Assembly (NCBI RefSeq): GCF_014117445.1
Contig: NZ_CP059851.1
Span: 186,001-250,000, forward strand
Direction: 5' to 3'
DNA from: Sandaracinobacteroides saxicola
GTDB taxonomy: Bacteria; Pseudomonadota; Alphaproteobacteria; Sphingomonadales; Sphingomonadaceae
Length of the DNA: 64,000 bases
The notes below the pieces were generated by a model. The model saw only the letters and a program-made list of their open reading frames with translations. It was not told the DNA's origin and made no database searches. The position numbers and the translations under genes were made by a program. Of the stretch, positions 33,523 to 42,094 are shown one piece after another (the stretch's first letter is position 1; every line of letters begins with the position of its first letter).

Positions 33523-33639
33523 ACACCCCTCCCGCGCCGCGAAGCGGAGAGCCGGGGAGGCGACTCGCGTCTCTCCCCCGGCACGGGGGAGCGACTCGCG
33601 CAGCGAGCGGAGGGGGCCAGCGCGGCGGGGGTGGGTGCC
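33523..33639. repeat. Nested composite repeat, copy 2
   Basis: Same inner-in-outer composite as 32757-32873, with about five differences over 117 bp. It is followed at once by a run of 15 C residues (33644-33658). Confidence 0.85.
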
Positions 33640-33643
33640 TCCT

Positions 33644-33658
33644 CCCCCCCCCCCCCCC
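33644..33658. repeat. Homopolymer tract of 15 C
   Basis: Fifteen consecutive C residues, 146 bp upstream of the TonB receptor start and right beside the composite repeat. A tract this long is prone to slipped-strand length change; it could also carry a sequencing length error. Confidence 0.9.
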
Positions 33659-33804
33659 ACGAAGCATCGTCGGCCGTCATCGTTCGCCGCCGCATCGTGC
33701 GCCGTTCACGCCCCGCCGATTTGCCATCGACCGCAAGCAGCGATAGCATCACGCAAAACCGGTCTGGGAAGCATCAGCCGGAACCATAAAGACAGGGGGT
33801 ATCC

Positions 33805-36243
33805 ATGATCCGTCGCACCACCGCGCCGCGCGTCAAGCGTTCGCTGTTCTTCTCCACCGCCGCCGTCCTGTTCGCCGCCCCGGCCGCGGCACAGACCGCG
33901 CCGGACGCGCCGGAACCCGATATCGTGGTCACCGCCAGCGGCCGCGCGCAGACCGCCGCCTCCATCCCCTTCAACGTCAGCGCCATTTCAGAGGCGCAGC
34001 TGCGGGAGGAGAACATCACCGACATCAAGTCGCTGATCGCCCTCAGCCCCAGCATCAACGCGCCCGGCAACGGTGCCCGCTTCGCCGATTCCGTCACCGT
34101 GCGCGGCCTCAACGTCTCGCCGGTCAACGCCAACAACATCGAACAGTTCGCCCGCTCCACCATCGCCTATTATCTCGACGACACGCCGCTCCCCAACATC
34201 GCCTACCGCATCAAGGATATCGCCCGCGTCGAAACCCTGCTCGGGCCGCAGGGCACGCTCTACGGCGCCGGCAGCCTCGGCGGCACCATCCGCTACATCA
34301 CCAACAAGCCGCGCTTCGATGCCGTCGCCGCCCGCCTCAGCACCAGCCTATTCGCCGCCCGCAGCGGCGGCCTCAGCCATGATACCGATGCCATGCTGAA
34401 CGTGCCGCTCGCGGACAATGTCGCCATCCGCATCGTCGCCTCACGCCTGGACGACGCCGGCTATACCGACCGTGTCTCCAACCCCTCCTGGCGCACCGGC
34501 GCCTTCGCCTGGAGCACCAAGCCCGATCCCAACCGCAACCTTTACAAGAATGACGACTACAACCGCGTCAGCAGCGGCCGCGTTTCGCTCGCCTGGGAGG
34601 TCACCGACGATGTGAAGATCACCCTCGCCCACGCGCAGCAATCGCAACTCGCCCACGGCACCTCGGCCACCTCGCTGCTGCCGCTCGGCATCGCCAACGC
34701 CGGCGGTCCGGCGGACATCGCCGCCTACATCCAGGATCCGCGCTTCAACCCCTGCGGCAGCAGCTGCCGCTTCACCAACCCTTATGAAACCCCCACGCTC
34801 GCCGGCACCGATGTCACCGTCTCCCGCTACCCGGAATTCGCCCGCCGCAATTTCCGCCTGAGTTCGGTCGATCTCGACATCGGCCTCGGCTTCGCCGACC
34901 TCCACTCCAGCACTTCGGTGTTCCGCGACACGCGGCGCGGAGAGGCCGATTATGCCGGCCAGGGCTGGCTCTTCTATTTCGGCCTGGGCGATGCCGGCGC
35001 CGCGTTCGACAGCGGCCGCTCCGCCTTCATCACCTTCGACAACAGCTATTCCGGGGTCAACCACGAAACCCGGCTCACCTCTACCGGCGAAGGCCCGTTC
35101 CAGTGGATCGCCGGCATCTTCTACAGCAATACCAAGCGCAACCTCAAATTCTCCGAATTCCTGCCCGGCCTCGATGCCTACAACGGCATCAACCGCGCCG
35201 TCTCCGGCGGCAATGTCGATGAAGGCTACCGCGAAAATCTCGGCAGCCGTTACGAGGAGATCGCCGCCTATGGCGAACTCAGCTACGCCATCACCCCGCG
35301 CTGGACCACCACGGTCGGCGGCCGCATCTTCAATTACAAGGATCGCGCCATCTCGCAGATCCGCGATTATTCCTTCGACCTCGTGAACAACAATGTCGAC
35401 GTCACCCGCTCGGTCAAGGGCAAGGCCTATTTCAAGTTCAATACCTCCTACAAGCTGACCGAGGATGCGCTCGCCTATGGCACCATCTCGCAGGGCTTCC
35501 GGCGCGGCGGCACCAACGGTTTCCGCAACGTCGGCGGCCTCACCGTCAACCCCGATGTCCAGGCATTCGCCCCCGACACCACCACCAATTACGAAATCGG
35601 CGTCAAGGGCCGCTTCTTTCAGCGTCGCCTGTCGGTCGATGCCAACATCTACCAGATCGACTGGAAGGATGTTCAGACCTATTTCAGCCAGGAAATCAAC
35701 TTCTTCCCGGTGAACGGCACGGCCAACGGCCCGTCCGCGCGCAGCCGCGGGGTAGAGGCCACGGTCCGCGTCAACATCACCGATGACCTGAGCGCCGGCT
35801 TCAGCACCGCCTACAACGACGCGAAATGGAGCCAGACGCGCGAAGTCTGCCTCTACGTCAATCCCAACAGCGGCTGCCGCACCTATGAAAAGGGCGGCGT
35901 GCTCGGCGGCAGCCCGCGCTGGAAACATTCGGGCTTCGTCCGCTACGATACCGACCTCGGCGGCGATACCCGCGGCTTCATCAGCCTGAACGCCCGCCAG
36001 GTCGGCGCCATCCCCATCGATCGATCCGACTCCCCCAACGACGTGGTCGAAACCTTCCGCCCCTACGCCATCGTCGATGCTCGCATCGGCGTGAAATGGG
36101 GCCAGGCCGACATCAGCCTGTGGGTGGAGAATATCGGCAACAAGCGCAGCGTGGTCTCGCGCCAGCCCGACCGCGTCATGGGCAACCGCGTCTTCTACAC
36201 CCAGCCCCGCACCATCGGCCTCAACCTGTCCTACGCGCTCTGA
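33805..36243 (+). CDS. TonB-dependent outer-membrane receptor
   Basis: An 812-aa receptor with signal peptide (LFFSTAAVLFAAPAAAQ) and a TonB box-like DIVVTASGR near residue 50. The plug domain contains LREENITDIKSLIALSPSI, RIKDIARVETLLGPQGTLYGAGSLGGTIRYI (split by its usual loops) and a long beta-barrel. The end is PRTIGLNLSYAL. It takes up a bulky ligand with energy from TonB-ExbBD; the ligand (siderophore, sugar, other) cannot be told, and no ligand-processing gene adjoins. A 15-C tract and a composite repeat lie upstream. Confidence 0.9.
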   Translation: MIRRTTAPRVKRSLFFSTAAVLFAAPAAAQTAPDAPEPDIVVTASGRAQTAASIPFNVSAISEAQLREENITDIKSLIALSPSINAPGNGARFADSVTVRGLNVSPVNANNIEQFARSTIAYYLDDTPLPNIAYRIKDIARVETLLGPQGTLYGAGSLGGTIRYITNKPRFDAVAARLSTSLFAARSGGLSHDTDAMLNVPLADNVAIRIVASRLDDAGYTDRVSNPSWRTGAFAWSTKPDPNRNLYKNDDYNRVSSGRVSLAWEVTDDVKITLAHAQQSQLAHGTSATSLLPLGIANAGGPADIAAYIQDPRFNPCGSSCRFTNPYETPTLAGTDVTVSRYPEFARRNFRLSSVDLDIGLGFADLHSSTSVFRDTRRGEADYAGQGWLFYFGLGDAGAAFDSGRSAFITFDNSYSGVNHETRLTSTGEGPFQWIAGIFYSNTKRNLKFSEFLPGLDAYNGINRAVSGGNVDEGYRENLGSRYEEIAAYGELSYAITPRWTTTVGGRIFNYKDRAISQIRDYSFDLVNNNVDVTRSVKGKAYFKFNTSYKLTEDALAYGTISQGFRRGGTNGFRNVGGLTVNPDVQAFAPDTTTNYEIGVKGRFFQRRLSVDANIYQIDWKDVQTYFSQEINFFPVNGTANGPSARSRGVEATVRVNITDDLSAGFSTAYNDAKWSQTREVCLYVNPNSGCRTYEKGGVLGGSPRWKHSGFVRYDTDLGGDTRGFISLNARQVGAIPIDRSDSPNDVVETFRPYAIVDARIGVKWGQADISLWVENIGNKRSVVSRQPDRVMGNRVFYTQPRTIGLNLSYAL

Positions 36244-36449
36244 CGACCCCCGCGCCCTGCCGCATGACGATTTGGCTTGCCAAAACGCCGGAAACGCGAT
36301 AACCATATCGGTTATGCGGCCATTCTCCGGCGCACCCGCCCACAAAATACCGCCACCCTGTAGGAAAAAAGAACAAAATTCGAAAATCAGTCAAGATTTC
36401 AATCTTGACACATGCAAACAGGCCATTCAAAACAAACGATAATTACAGG
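36244..36449. other. AT-richer gap between convergent genes, with inverted repeats
   Basis: A 206-bp gap that is clearly less GC-rich than its surroundings. It has two inverted repeats: ATAACC-ATATC-GGTTAT (36299-36315) and a perfect 9-bp GTCAAGATT-TC-AATCTTGAC (36390-36409). Short T-runs follow the latter on the minus strand. The second could be a terminator for the gene ending at 36450. No gene or DnaA-box cluster is seen. Confidence 0.5.
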
Positions 36450-37391
36450 CTACGCCGCAATCCGCATCCCCGCCGCCGCATATTCCCGCTGCAACCGCGC
36501 GATCAACTCGGCCGCCGGCACCACTGCCTTCACCGCGCCGATCCCCTGGCCACAGCCCCAGATGTCCTTCCAGGCCTTCGCCTCGGTATTGCCGCCGCTG
36601 CCGAAGTTCATCGTCGAATAATCGCCCTTGGGCAGATTGTTCGGGTCCATGCCGGCGGCCACGATGCTCGGTTTCAGGTAATTGCCGCTGACCCCGGTGA
36701 ACAGGTCGGAATAGACGATGTCGTCGCCGCTGCTCTGAACGATCATCTCCTTGTACCGCTGGTCGGCCCGCGCCTCGTCCGTGGCGATGAAAGCACTGCC
36801 GATATAGCCGAAATCCGCCCCCATGGCGCGTGCCGCCAGCACCGCGTCGCCCGTGGCGATCGACCCTGACAGCGCCAGCGGCCCGTCGAACCACTCGCGG
36901 ATCTCCTGCACCAGCGCGAACGGAGACAGCGTCCCGGCATGCCCGCCTGCGCCCGCCGCCACCGCGATCAGCCCATCGGCGCCCTTCTCGATCGCCTTCT
37001 TCGCAAACCGGTTGTTGATCACATCATGCAGCACCACGCCGCCATAGCTGTGGATCGCCGCGTTCACATCCTCCCGCGCCCCCAGGCTGGTGATGATGAC
37101 GGGCGCCTGGTACTTCACGCACAGCTCCAGGTCGGCCATCAGCCGGTCGGTCGACTTGTGCACGATCAGGTTCACGGCATAGGGCGCGTCGTCCGGCCCC
37201 AGCTCGCCGTTCAGCCGCTGCAACCACTCCTCGAACTGCGGCAAGGGCCTCGCATTCAGGCTCGGAAAGCTGCCGATGATCCCCGCCCGGCACTGCGCGA
37301 TCACCAGCTCCGGATTGGAAATGATGAACAGGGGCGACCCGATCACCGGGATCGACAGGCGGGAGAGCAGCTTCGCGGTAACCGGGTTCAT
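36450..37391 (-). CDS. Nitronate monooxygenase-type FMN oxidoreductase
   Basis: A 313-aa TIM-barrel flavoprotein of the NAD(P)H-dependent flavin oxidoreductase / nitronate monooxygenase family. Features are the N-terminal PVIGSPLFIISNPELV, GADGLIAVAAGAGGHAGTLSP in the FMN phosphate region, and LSGSIATGDAVLAARAMGADF. Substrate unknown. It is the last gene of a three-gene operon: the ATG is 3 bp after the reductase stop and follows GGAAGG. Confidence 0.85.
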   Translation of the reverse strand: MNPVTAKLLSRLSIPVIGSPLFIISNPELVIAQCRAGIIGSFPSLNARPLPQFEEWLQRLNGELGPDDAPYAVNLIVHKSTDRLMADLELCVKYQAPVIITSLGAREDVNAAIHSYGGVVLHDVINNRFAKKAIEKGADGLIAVAAGAGGHAGTLSPFALVQEIREWFDGPLALSGSIATGDAVLAARAMGADFGYIGSAFIATDEARADQRYKEMIVQSSGDDIVYSDLFTGVSGNYLKPSIVAAGMDPNNLPKGDYSTMNFGSGGNTEAKAWKDIWGCGQGIGAVKAVVPAAELIARLQREYAAAGMRIAA

Positions 37392-37393
37392 GC

Positions 37394-38623
37394 CTATCCT
37401 TCCAGCATCATCTTCAACGGAACGGCAGGATCGGCCAGCCGCGCGGGATCGACCACAGCCCCCCGCTCCACCAGCGCCTTGCCCTGCACATAGTCACGCG
37501 GGCTGCTGATGCAGTCGAGCGCCACCACCGCGCCAGCCCGCAAATAACAGAGGCTCCACGACCGGGACGCCGGATCGCCCCGCACCACCACCGCATCATG
37601 CCCGGCGCTCAGGCCCACCGTCTGCAGGCGAAGGTCATACTGGTTGGACCAGAACCAGGGCACCGCCTCATAAGGGCGGGCGTCGTCGCCGTCCATCACA
37701 TGCCCCGCCACCACCTTCGCCATCTCCACCGCATTGGCGACCGACTCCAGCCGCACATGGCCTCCGGCCGCAAAACGGTTGGGATGATGCGCGCAATCGC
37801 CGATGGCATAGACATCCGGCAACGTCGTGCGCCCATGTCCGTCCACCCGCACGCCATCGCCACTGTCCGCCCCCGCCGCCACCAGCGGCGCCACCGACGG
37901 CACCAGCCCGACGCCAACGATCACCAGGTCCGCCGGCAGCGCCTCGCCGCTCGCCAGCCGCACGCACGCCACCCGGCCATCCGCGCCCGCCTCCAGCAGC
38001 TGCACCCCGGCCCCCAGCCGCACCTCCACCCCCTGTGCCCGATGCTCGGCCGCATAGAAATCGCCCACCGCGGCCCCCGCCACCCGCGCCAGCAGCCGCG
38101 CCTGCGCCTCCACCACCGTCACGGTCTTGCCGGCCTTGCGCAGCACCGCCGCGCTCTCCAGCCCGACATAGCCGCCGCCCACCACCACCACGCGGGTTGC
38201 GGCGTCCAGCTCGGCCCGCAGCCCGTCCACATCGGCCCGGCTGCGGATGACATGCACGCCCGGCAGCTCACCGCCGGGCACCGGCAGCCGCCGCGCATGC
38301 CCCCCCGCCGCCCAGATCAACCGGTCATAGCCGAAGCCGCGCCCATCCTCCGCGTCCGCCGTCCGCGCCACGGCATCCACCGCCACGATCCGGCACCCGG
38401 TCACCACCTCGATCCCGCGCTCCGCCCAGAATCCCGCCGGCCGCAGCAGCAGCCGCGCCGCCTCGCGCTCGCCCGCCAGATATTCCTTCGACAGCGGCGG
38501 CCGCTCATAGGGCAGGTCGGGCTCCTCGCCCACCATGGTGATCCCGCCCCCGAACCCCGCCTGCCGCAGGGAGATCGCCGCCTGCGCCCCCGCCTGGCCC
38601 GCGCCGACGATCAGGACCCGCAC
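37394..38623 (-). CDS. Ferredoxin reductase-type FAD oxidoreductase
   Basis: A 409-aa NADH-dependent reductase of the rubredoxin/putidaredoxin/rhodocoxin reductase type. Two dinucleotide folds: FAD at VLIVGAGQAGAQAA and NAD at VVVVGGGYVGLESAAVL. YERPPLSKEYLAG and the FAD-contacting VYAIGDCAHHPN are also present. It normally passes electrons to a ferredoxin feeding a P450 or dioxygenase; neither lies in the window. GTG start at 38623, directly after the upstream stop, with GAGGAG inside the end of that gene. Confidence 0.88.
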   Translation of the reverse strand: MRVLIVGAGQAGAQAAISLRQAGFGGGITMVGEEPDLPYERPPLSKEYLAGEREAARLLLRPAGFWAERGIEVVTGCRIVAVDAVARTADAEDGRGFGYDRLIWAAGGHARRLPVPGGELPGVHVIRSRADVDGLRAELDAATRVVVVGGGYVGLESAAVLRKAGKTVTVVEAQARLLARVAGAAVGDFYAAEHRAQGVEVRLGAGVQLLEAGADGRVACVRLASGEALPADLVIVGVGLVPSVAPLVAAGADSGDGVRVDGHGRTTLPDVYAIGDCAHHPNRFAAGGHVRLESVANAVEMAKVVAGHVMDGDDARPYEAVPWFWSNQYDLRLQTVGLSAGHDAVVVRGDPASRSWSLCYLRAGAVVALDCISSPRDYVQGKALVERGAVVDPARLADPAVPLKMMLEG

Positions 38624-39601
38624 CTACTCCTCGTCACCATGGATGCGCACCTGCCGCGCGCCGTCGCTGGTCACCCGCGCCCGGTACATGCCGTCGCTGT
38701 TGAACGACCAGCCGTTCACGCCGGCGGCATCGATGGCGATCACGCCACCGTCGCCGCCATAGGCCTTCACCTCCGCCAGCGCCGCGTCCATCGCCGGCTT
38801 CAGCTTTTCCCCGCCGAACCGGATGCGGTCGCAGATCTGCGCGGCAACGCGCGCCCGGATGAACATCTCGCCGCTGCCCGTCCCGCTGACCGCGCAGGCG
38901 CGGTTGTCCGCCACCGTGCCGCCGCCGATGATCGGCGCATCGCCCACCCGGCCCGGCATCTTGCCGGTCAGCCCGCCGGTGGACGTCGCCGCCGCCAGAT
39001 TGCCCGCTCTGTCCCGCGCCACCGCGCCCACCGTCCCATATTTCAGCCGCACGTCGAACACACTGGCGCTCTTGCGCATGTCGTCCAGCATCTTCTGCCG
39101 CTCTGCCGTGATGAAATAGCCATTCGCCACCTGATCGGCGCCTGCCTTCGCCGCCACCGCATCCGCCGGCGCGCCCGCCAGCATGACATGCGGCGTCGTC
39201 TCCATCACCGCCCGTGCGGCACGAATGGGGTTCTTCGTGGTGGTTACGCCGGTCACCGTGCCGGCCTTGCGCGTCGCCCCGTCCATGATCGCCGCGTCCA
39301 ACTCCGCCGTCCCCGCGCTGGTCAGCGCGGCCCCGCGCCCGGCGTTGAAATTCGGGTCATCCTCCAGCACGCGCACCGCGGCCTCCACCGCGTCCAGCGC
39401 CTGGCCGCCGCCCGCCAGCACCGCCTGGCCCGCATCCAGCGCCCGATTGAGCGCCGCCCGGATCGCCTTGTCGCGCGCCGGCGTCATCTCCGCCCGCGTG
39501 ATCACGCCGGCGCCGCCATGCACCACCAGCGTCCAGTCGGGTGCCGCCTCAACCGGCATGGCAAAGGCTGCAGCAAGTGCTGCCAACAGCATCAGACGCA
39601 T
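38624..39601 (-). CDS. Exported isoaspartyl peptidase / L-asparaginase
   Basis: A 325-aa Ntn hydrolase with signal peptide (LLAALAAAFAMPVEA). The precursor would cleave itself before the nucleophile Thr in KYGTVGAVARD near residue 190. Family features are WTLVVHGGAGVITRAEM, GRGAALTSAGTAELDAAIMDG and SGTGSGEMFIR. It removes isoaspartyl residues or asparagine amide groups, here probably in the periplasm. First gene of the operon with the reductase and the FMN oxidoreductase; a functional link between them is not evident. Confidence 0.9.
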   Translation of the reverse strand: MRLMLLAALAAAFAMPVEAAPDWTLVVHGGAGVITRAEMTPARDKAIRAALNRALDAGQAVLAGGGQALDAVEAAVRVLEDDPNFNAGRGAALTSAGTAELDAAIMDGATRKAGTVTGVTTTKNPIRAARAVMETTPHVMLAGAPADAVAAKAGADQVANGYFITAERQKMLDDMRKSASVFDVRLKYGTVGAVARDRAGNLAAATSTGGLTGKMPGRVGDAPIIGGGTVADNRACAVSGTGSGEMFIRARVAAQICDRIRFGGEKLKPAMDAALAEVKAYGGDGGVIAIDAAGVNGWSFNSDGMYRARVTSDGARQVRIHGDEE

Positions 39602-39669
39602 CGGAAATTCTCCCCATATCGCCGTCCGGCTAGCAGTGCCAAATCAGGGGCGCAAGCGACGGAGGGTGC

Positions 39670-39746
39670 TGGTGGCGGGGGCGGGAGTTGAACCCGCGAC
39701 CTCAGGGTTATGAATCCTGCGCTCTAACCATCTGAGCTACCCTGCC
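39670..39746 (-). tRNA. tRNA with CAU anticodon (Met, possibly Ile2), CCA encoded
   Basis: Read on the minus strand: acceptor GGCAGGG with CCCCGCC (an A-C mismatch at the fourth pair), D-arm GCTCAGATGGTTAGAGC, anticodon loop TTCATAA (CAT) and T-arm GCGGGTTCAACTCCCGC, then discriminator A and encoded CCA. 77 nt. The form is not that of initiator tRNA, so it is elongator Met or the lysidine-modified Ile2 tRNA; sequence alone does not settle this here. Confidence 0.92.
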
Positions 39747-39793
39747 ACATGCGCACTGGCGAGCGCGCGCCATAGCCACATGGCGCCGGGCGG

Positions 39794-40381
39794 TCAACCG
39801 CCCTTCACCCAGGCGGCGACATCGGCGGCCAGCGCATTCGCCGCCTGGTTCAGCGCGATCGCCACCGCATTGCCGCTGTCGCCGGCCGCCGGGGCGCTCG
39901 CCTCGAACCGGCGGGTCGCCGTCCGGCCGCCGCCCACCAGCACGGCATCATAGCGCACCCGCACCGTCGGCGTGCCGCGCCGCATGTCCAGCCCGAACTC
40001 CGCCAGCTCGCCCCCCAGCACCCGCCCGGCGCGCGGCCCGCCGGCGCGCGCATCCAGCACCACGACGCCATTGGCGGACAGCGTGTCGCCCAGCAGCCGC
40101 GCGAACTGCCGGTTCGGCTGCTCCGCCCAATTCGCCTTGGGCAGATATTGCACCCTCGTGTCGGCGACGGTCACGGCCACGCGCGTCGTCTGCAAGGTGC
40201 CGGGCACCATCGGCACCTCCACCTGCAGGGCATTGGCCAGCGTCACCGGTCCCGCCGGCGCGCTGCCGGTCGCGGTGGCGCGCAGCGTCAACAGCGCGTC
40301 GGGCGGCGGCGTGTTGCCGCCCACCTGCACGATCGGGCCACAGGCGGCCAGCAGCAGAAGCAGCGGAAGGATGCGCATCAT
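39794..40381 (-). CDS. ABC-type transport auxiliary lipoprotein (PqiC-like)
   Basis: A 195-aa lipoprotein; lipobox LLLLAACG within the first 15 residues. The rest matches the DUF330/ABC auxiliary lipoprotein pattern, with VADTRVQYLPKANWAEQPNRQFARLL in the middle (split by a loop), GELAEFGLDM and a C-terminal amphipathic helix. It is the outer-membrane partner of MCE lipid transporters. Last gene of the mlaE-F-D-like operon; its start overlaps the MlaD-like stop by four bases. Confidence 0.85.
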   Translation of the reverse strand: MMRILPLLLLLAACGPIVQVGGNTPPPDALLTLRATATGSAPAGPVTLANALQVEVPMVPGTLQTTRVAVTVADTRVQYLPKANWAEQPNRQFARLLGDTLSANGVVVLDARAGGPRAGRVLGGELAEFGLDMRRGTPTVRVRYDAVLVGGGRTATRRFEASAPAAGDSGNAVAIALNQAANALAADVAAWVKGG

Positions 40382-41331
40382 TTGTCTCCCTGTGGCGTGT
40401 AATCGGGCAAGGTGCGGCCGCCCACCAGCGCGCCCGCCGGGTCCTCATCCAGCTTGGCGGCAAAGGCGCCCAGCGATTGCGACACTTGGCGCAGGTCGCG
40501 CACCAGCCGGTCCACTTCGGGCAGCGTCGATTCGCTGAACCCCTTCACGCCGGGCTCCGCCGCCGCCAGCAGCGAATCGATCTTTTCCATGCTCGTATTG
40601 GCCCGGGCGAGGGTGCTGCGCAGGTCGGCGACCAGCGGCTTGCCGTCCTGGGTCAGCAGCGTGTTGGCGCTGGCGCTGACCTGGGCGATCTCCTCCGCCG
40701 CGCGGTTGGCGCTGGCCAGCGTCGTGCGCAGCTGCGCCAGGCTGGCGCGGAAATCGCCTTTCTCATCCGCCATGCTGCCGGTCAGCGAATCGATGTTTTT
40801 CAGGATGTTGGCCAGGCTGTTGCGGTTGCGGTCGTCCAGCAGCAGGCTGATGCGCTCGGTCAGCACGCTGACCCGCTCCAGCAGTTGCGGCGCGCTTGCC
40901 AGCAACTCGCCGAAACCGCTGGCCTTGGTGGGAATGACCGGCACGCCATAGGGGCCCTCGTCGACAATCGGCTCGGCGCCGCGCATCGCGCCCGACAGCG
41001 CGATCTGCGACACGCCGGTGAAGCCCACGCCCTCGATGGCCGCCGACGTGCCCTGCAGGATCGGCACGGTCTCATCCACATTGATGCGCACCCGGACGAA
41101 TTCCGGGCTCTCCGGCATCAGCGCGATCCGCTTCACCTGGCCCACCGGCACGCCGCCGAACAGCACCGGCGAGCCGGTCGCCAGCCCGCTGACCGATTGC
41201 TTGAAGAAAATGTCATATTCCTTCTTCGGCTCGCCGGTCAGCCGCCCCAGCCACAGCGTGAAGGCAAAAAGGGCGACCAGCAGCGCCACCGCGATGGCGC
41301 CCACCAGCACATGCGATTGTCTATTTTCCAT
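40378..41331 (-). CDS. MCE-domain protein, MlaD-like
   Basis: A 317-aa periplasmic lipid-binding subunit anchored by one N-terminal membrane helix (VLVGAIAVALLVALFAFTLWLG). The MCE domain at about residues 38-115 contains FFKQSVSGLATGSPVLFGGVPVGQV (split by its usual turn). A long helical C-terminal region (about 140-280) could form the channel or needle seen in larger MCE proteins. It overlaps the ATPase gene by 11 bp. Part of an MCE transporter moving phospholipids across the envelope. Confidence 0.88.
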   Translation of the reverse strand: MENRQSHVLVGAIAVALLVALFAFTLWLGRLTGEPKKEYDIFFKQSVSGLATGSPVLFGGVPVGQVKRIALMPESPEFVRVRINVDETVPILQGTSAAIEGVGFTGVSQIALSGAMRGAEPIVDEGPYGVPVIPTKASGFGELLASAPQLLERVSVLTERISLLLDDRNRNSLANILKNIDSLTGSMADEKGDFRASLAQLRTTLASANRAAEEIAQVSASANTLLTQDGKPLVADLRSTLARANTSMEKIDSLLAAAEPGVKGFSESTLPEVDRLVRDLRQVSQSLGAFAAKLDEDPAGALVGGRTLPDYTPQGDK

Positions 41332-42094
41332 GCCCGGCTCCTGCGGCCCGTCCGCGCGGACCCGAAAAATAATCCTGCACCCAGGGGTGATCGAGTTTCA
41401 CCAGTTCGGCGATCGGCGCCACCGCCAGCACCTTGCGGTCGGCCAGCACCGCGACCCGGTCGCAGATGGCATGCAGCGTATCGAGATCATGGGTGATCAG
41501 GAACACCGTCAGCCCCATGGCATCCGCCAGCGTGCGGATCAGCGTGTCGAACGCCGCCGCGCTGATCGGATCGAGTCCCGCCGTCGGCTCGTCCAGGAAC
41601 AGCAGCCGCGGGTCGAGCGCCAGCGCGCGCGCCAGCGCCGCCCGCTTCACCATGCCGCCCGACAGCTGGCTGGGATATTTCGGGCCGGCATCCGTCGGCA
41701 GGCCCACCATCGCCACCTTGAAGCTGGCAATCTCGTCCATCAGCGTTTCCGGCAGCCGGAAATATTCGCGCAGCGGCACCTGGATGTTTTCGGCGACGGT
41801 CAGCGTGCTGAACAGCGCGCCATTCTGGAACAGCACGCCCCACTGGCGGGTCAGGTCGGCGCTTTCCATCGCGTCCAGCGCGTGCACGGTACGCCCCAGC
41901 ACCCGGATTTCGCCCGCCGCCGGCTGTTGCAGGCCGATGATGGCCCGCATCAGCACTGATTTGCCCGTGCCCGACCCGCCGACCACGCCGATGATCTCGC
42001 CGGCATGGACATCCAGGTCGAGGTCCTCGTGCACCACCTGCTCGCCGAACTGGTTGCGCAGGCCACGCACGGAGATGATCGGCTCCTCGCTCAT
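41321..42094 (-). CDS. ABC transporter ATP-binding protein, MlaF-like
   Basis: A 257-aa ATPase. Walker A VVGGSGTGKSVLMRAIIG, signature LSGGMVKRAALARALALDP, Walker B LLFLDEPTAGLDPISAAAFD and the H-loop FLITHDLDTL are present. The Q-loop segment WGVLFQNGALFSTLTVAENI is typical of MlaF-type rather than importer ATPases. The ATG at 42094 overlaps the permease stop (ATGA). It powers the MCE transporter. Confidence 0.92.
   Translation of the reverse strand: MSEEPIISVRGLRNQFGEQVVHEDLDLDVHAGEIIGVVGGSGTGKSVLMRAIIGLQQPAAGEIRVLGRTVHALDAMESADLTRQWGVLFQNGALFSTLTVAENIQVPLREYFRLPETLMDEIASFKVAMVGLPTDAGPKYPSQLSGGMVKRAALARALALDPRLLFLDEPTAGLDPISAAAFDTLIRTLADAMGLTVFLITHDLDTLHAICDRVAVLADRKVLAVAPIAELVKLDHPWVQDYFSGPRGRAAGAGHGK

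Noticed and set aside
36244-36449. AT-rich gap as oriC
   Set aside because: No cluster of TTATCCACA-like DnaA boxes was found, and it is about 6 kb from the composition switch.
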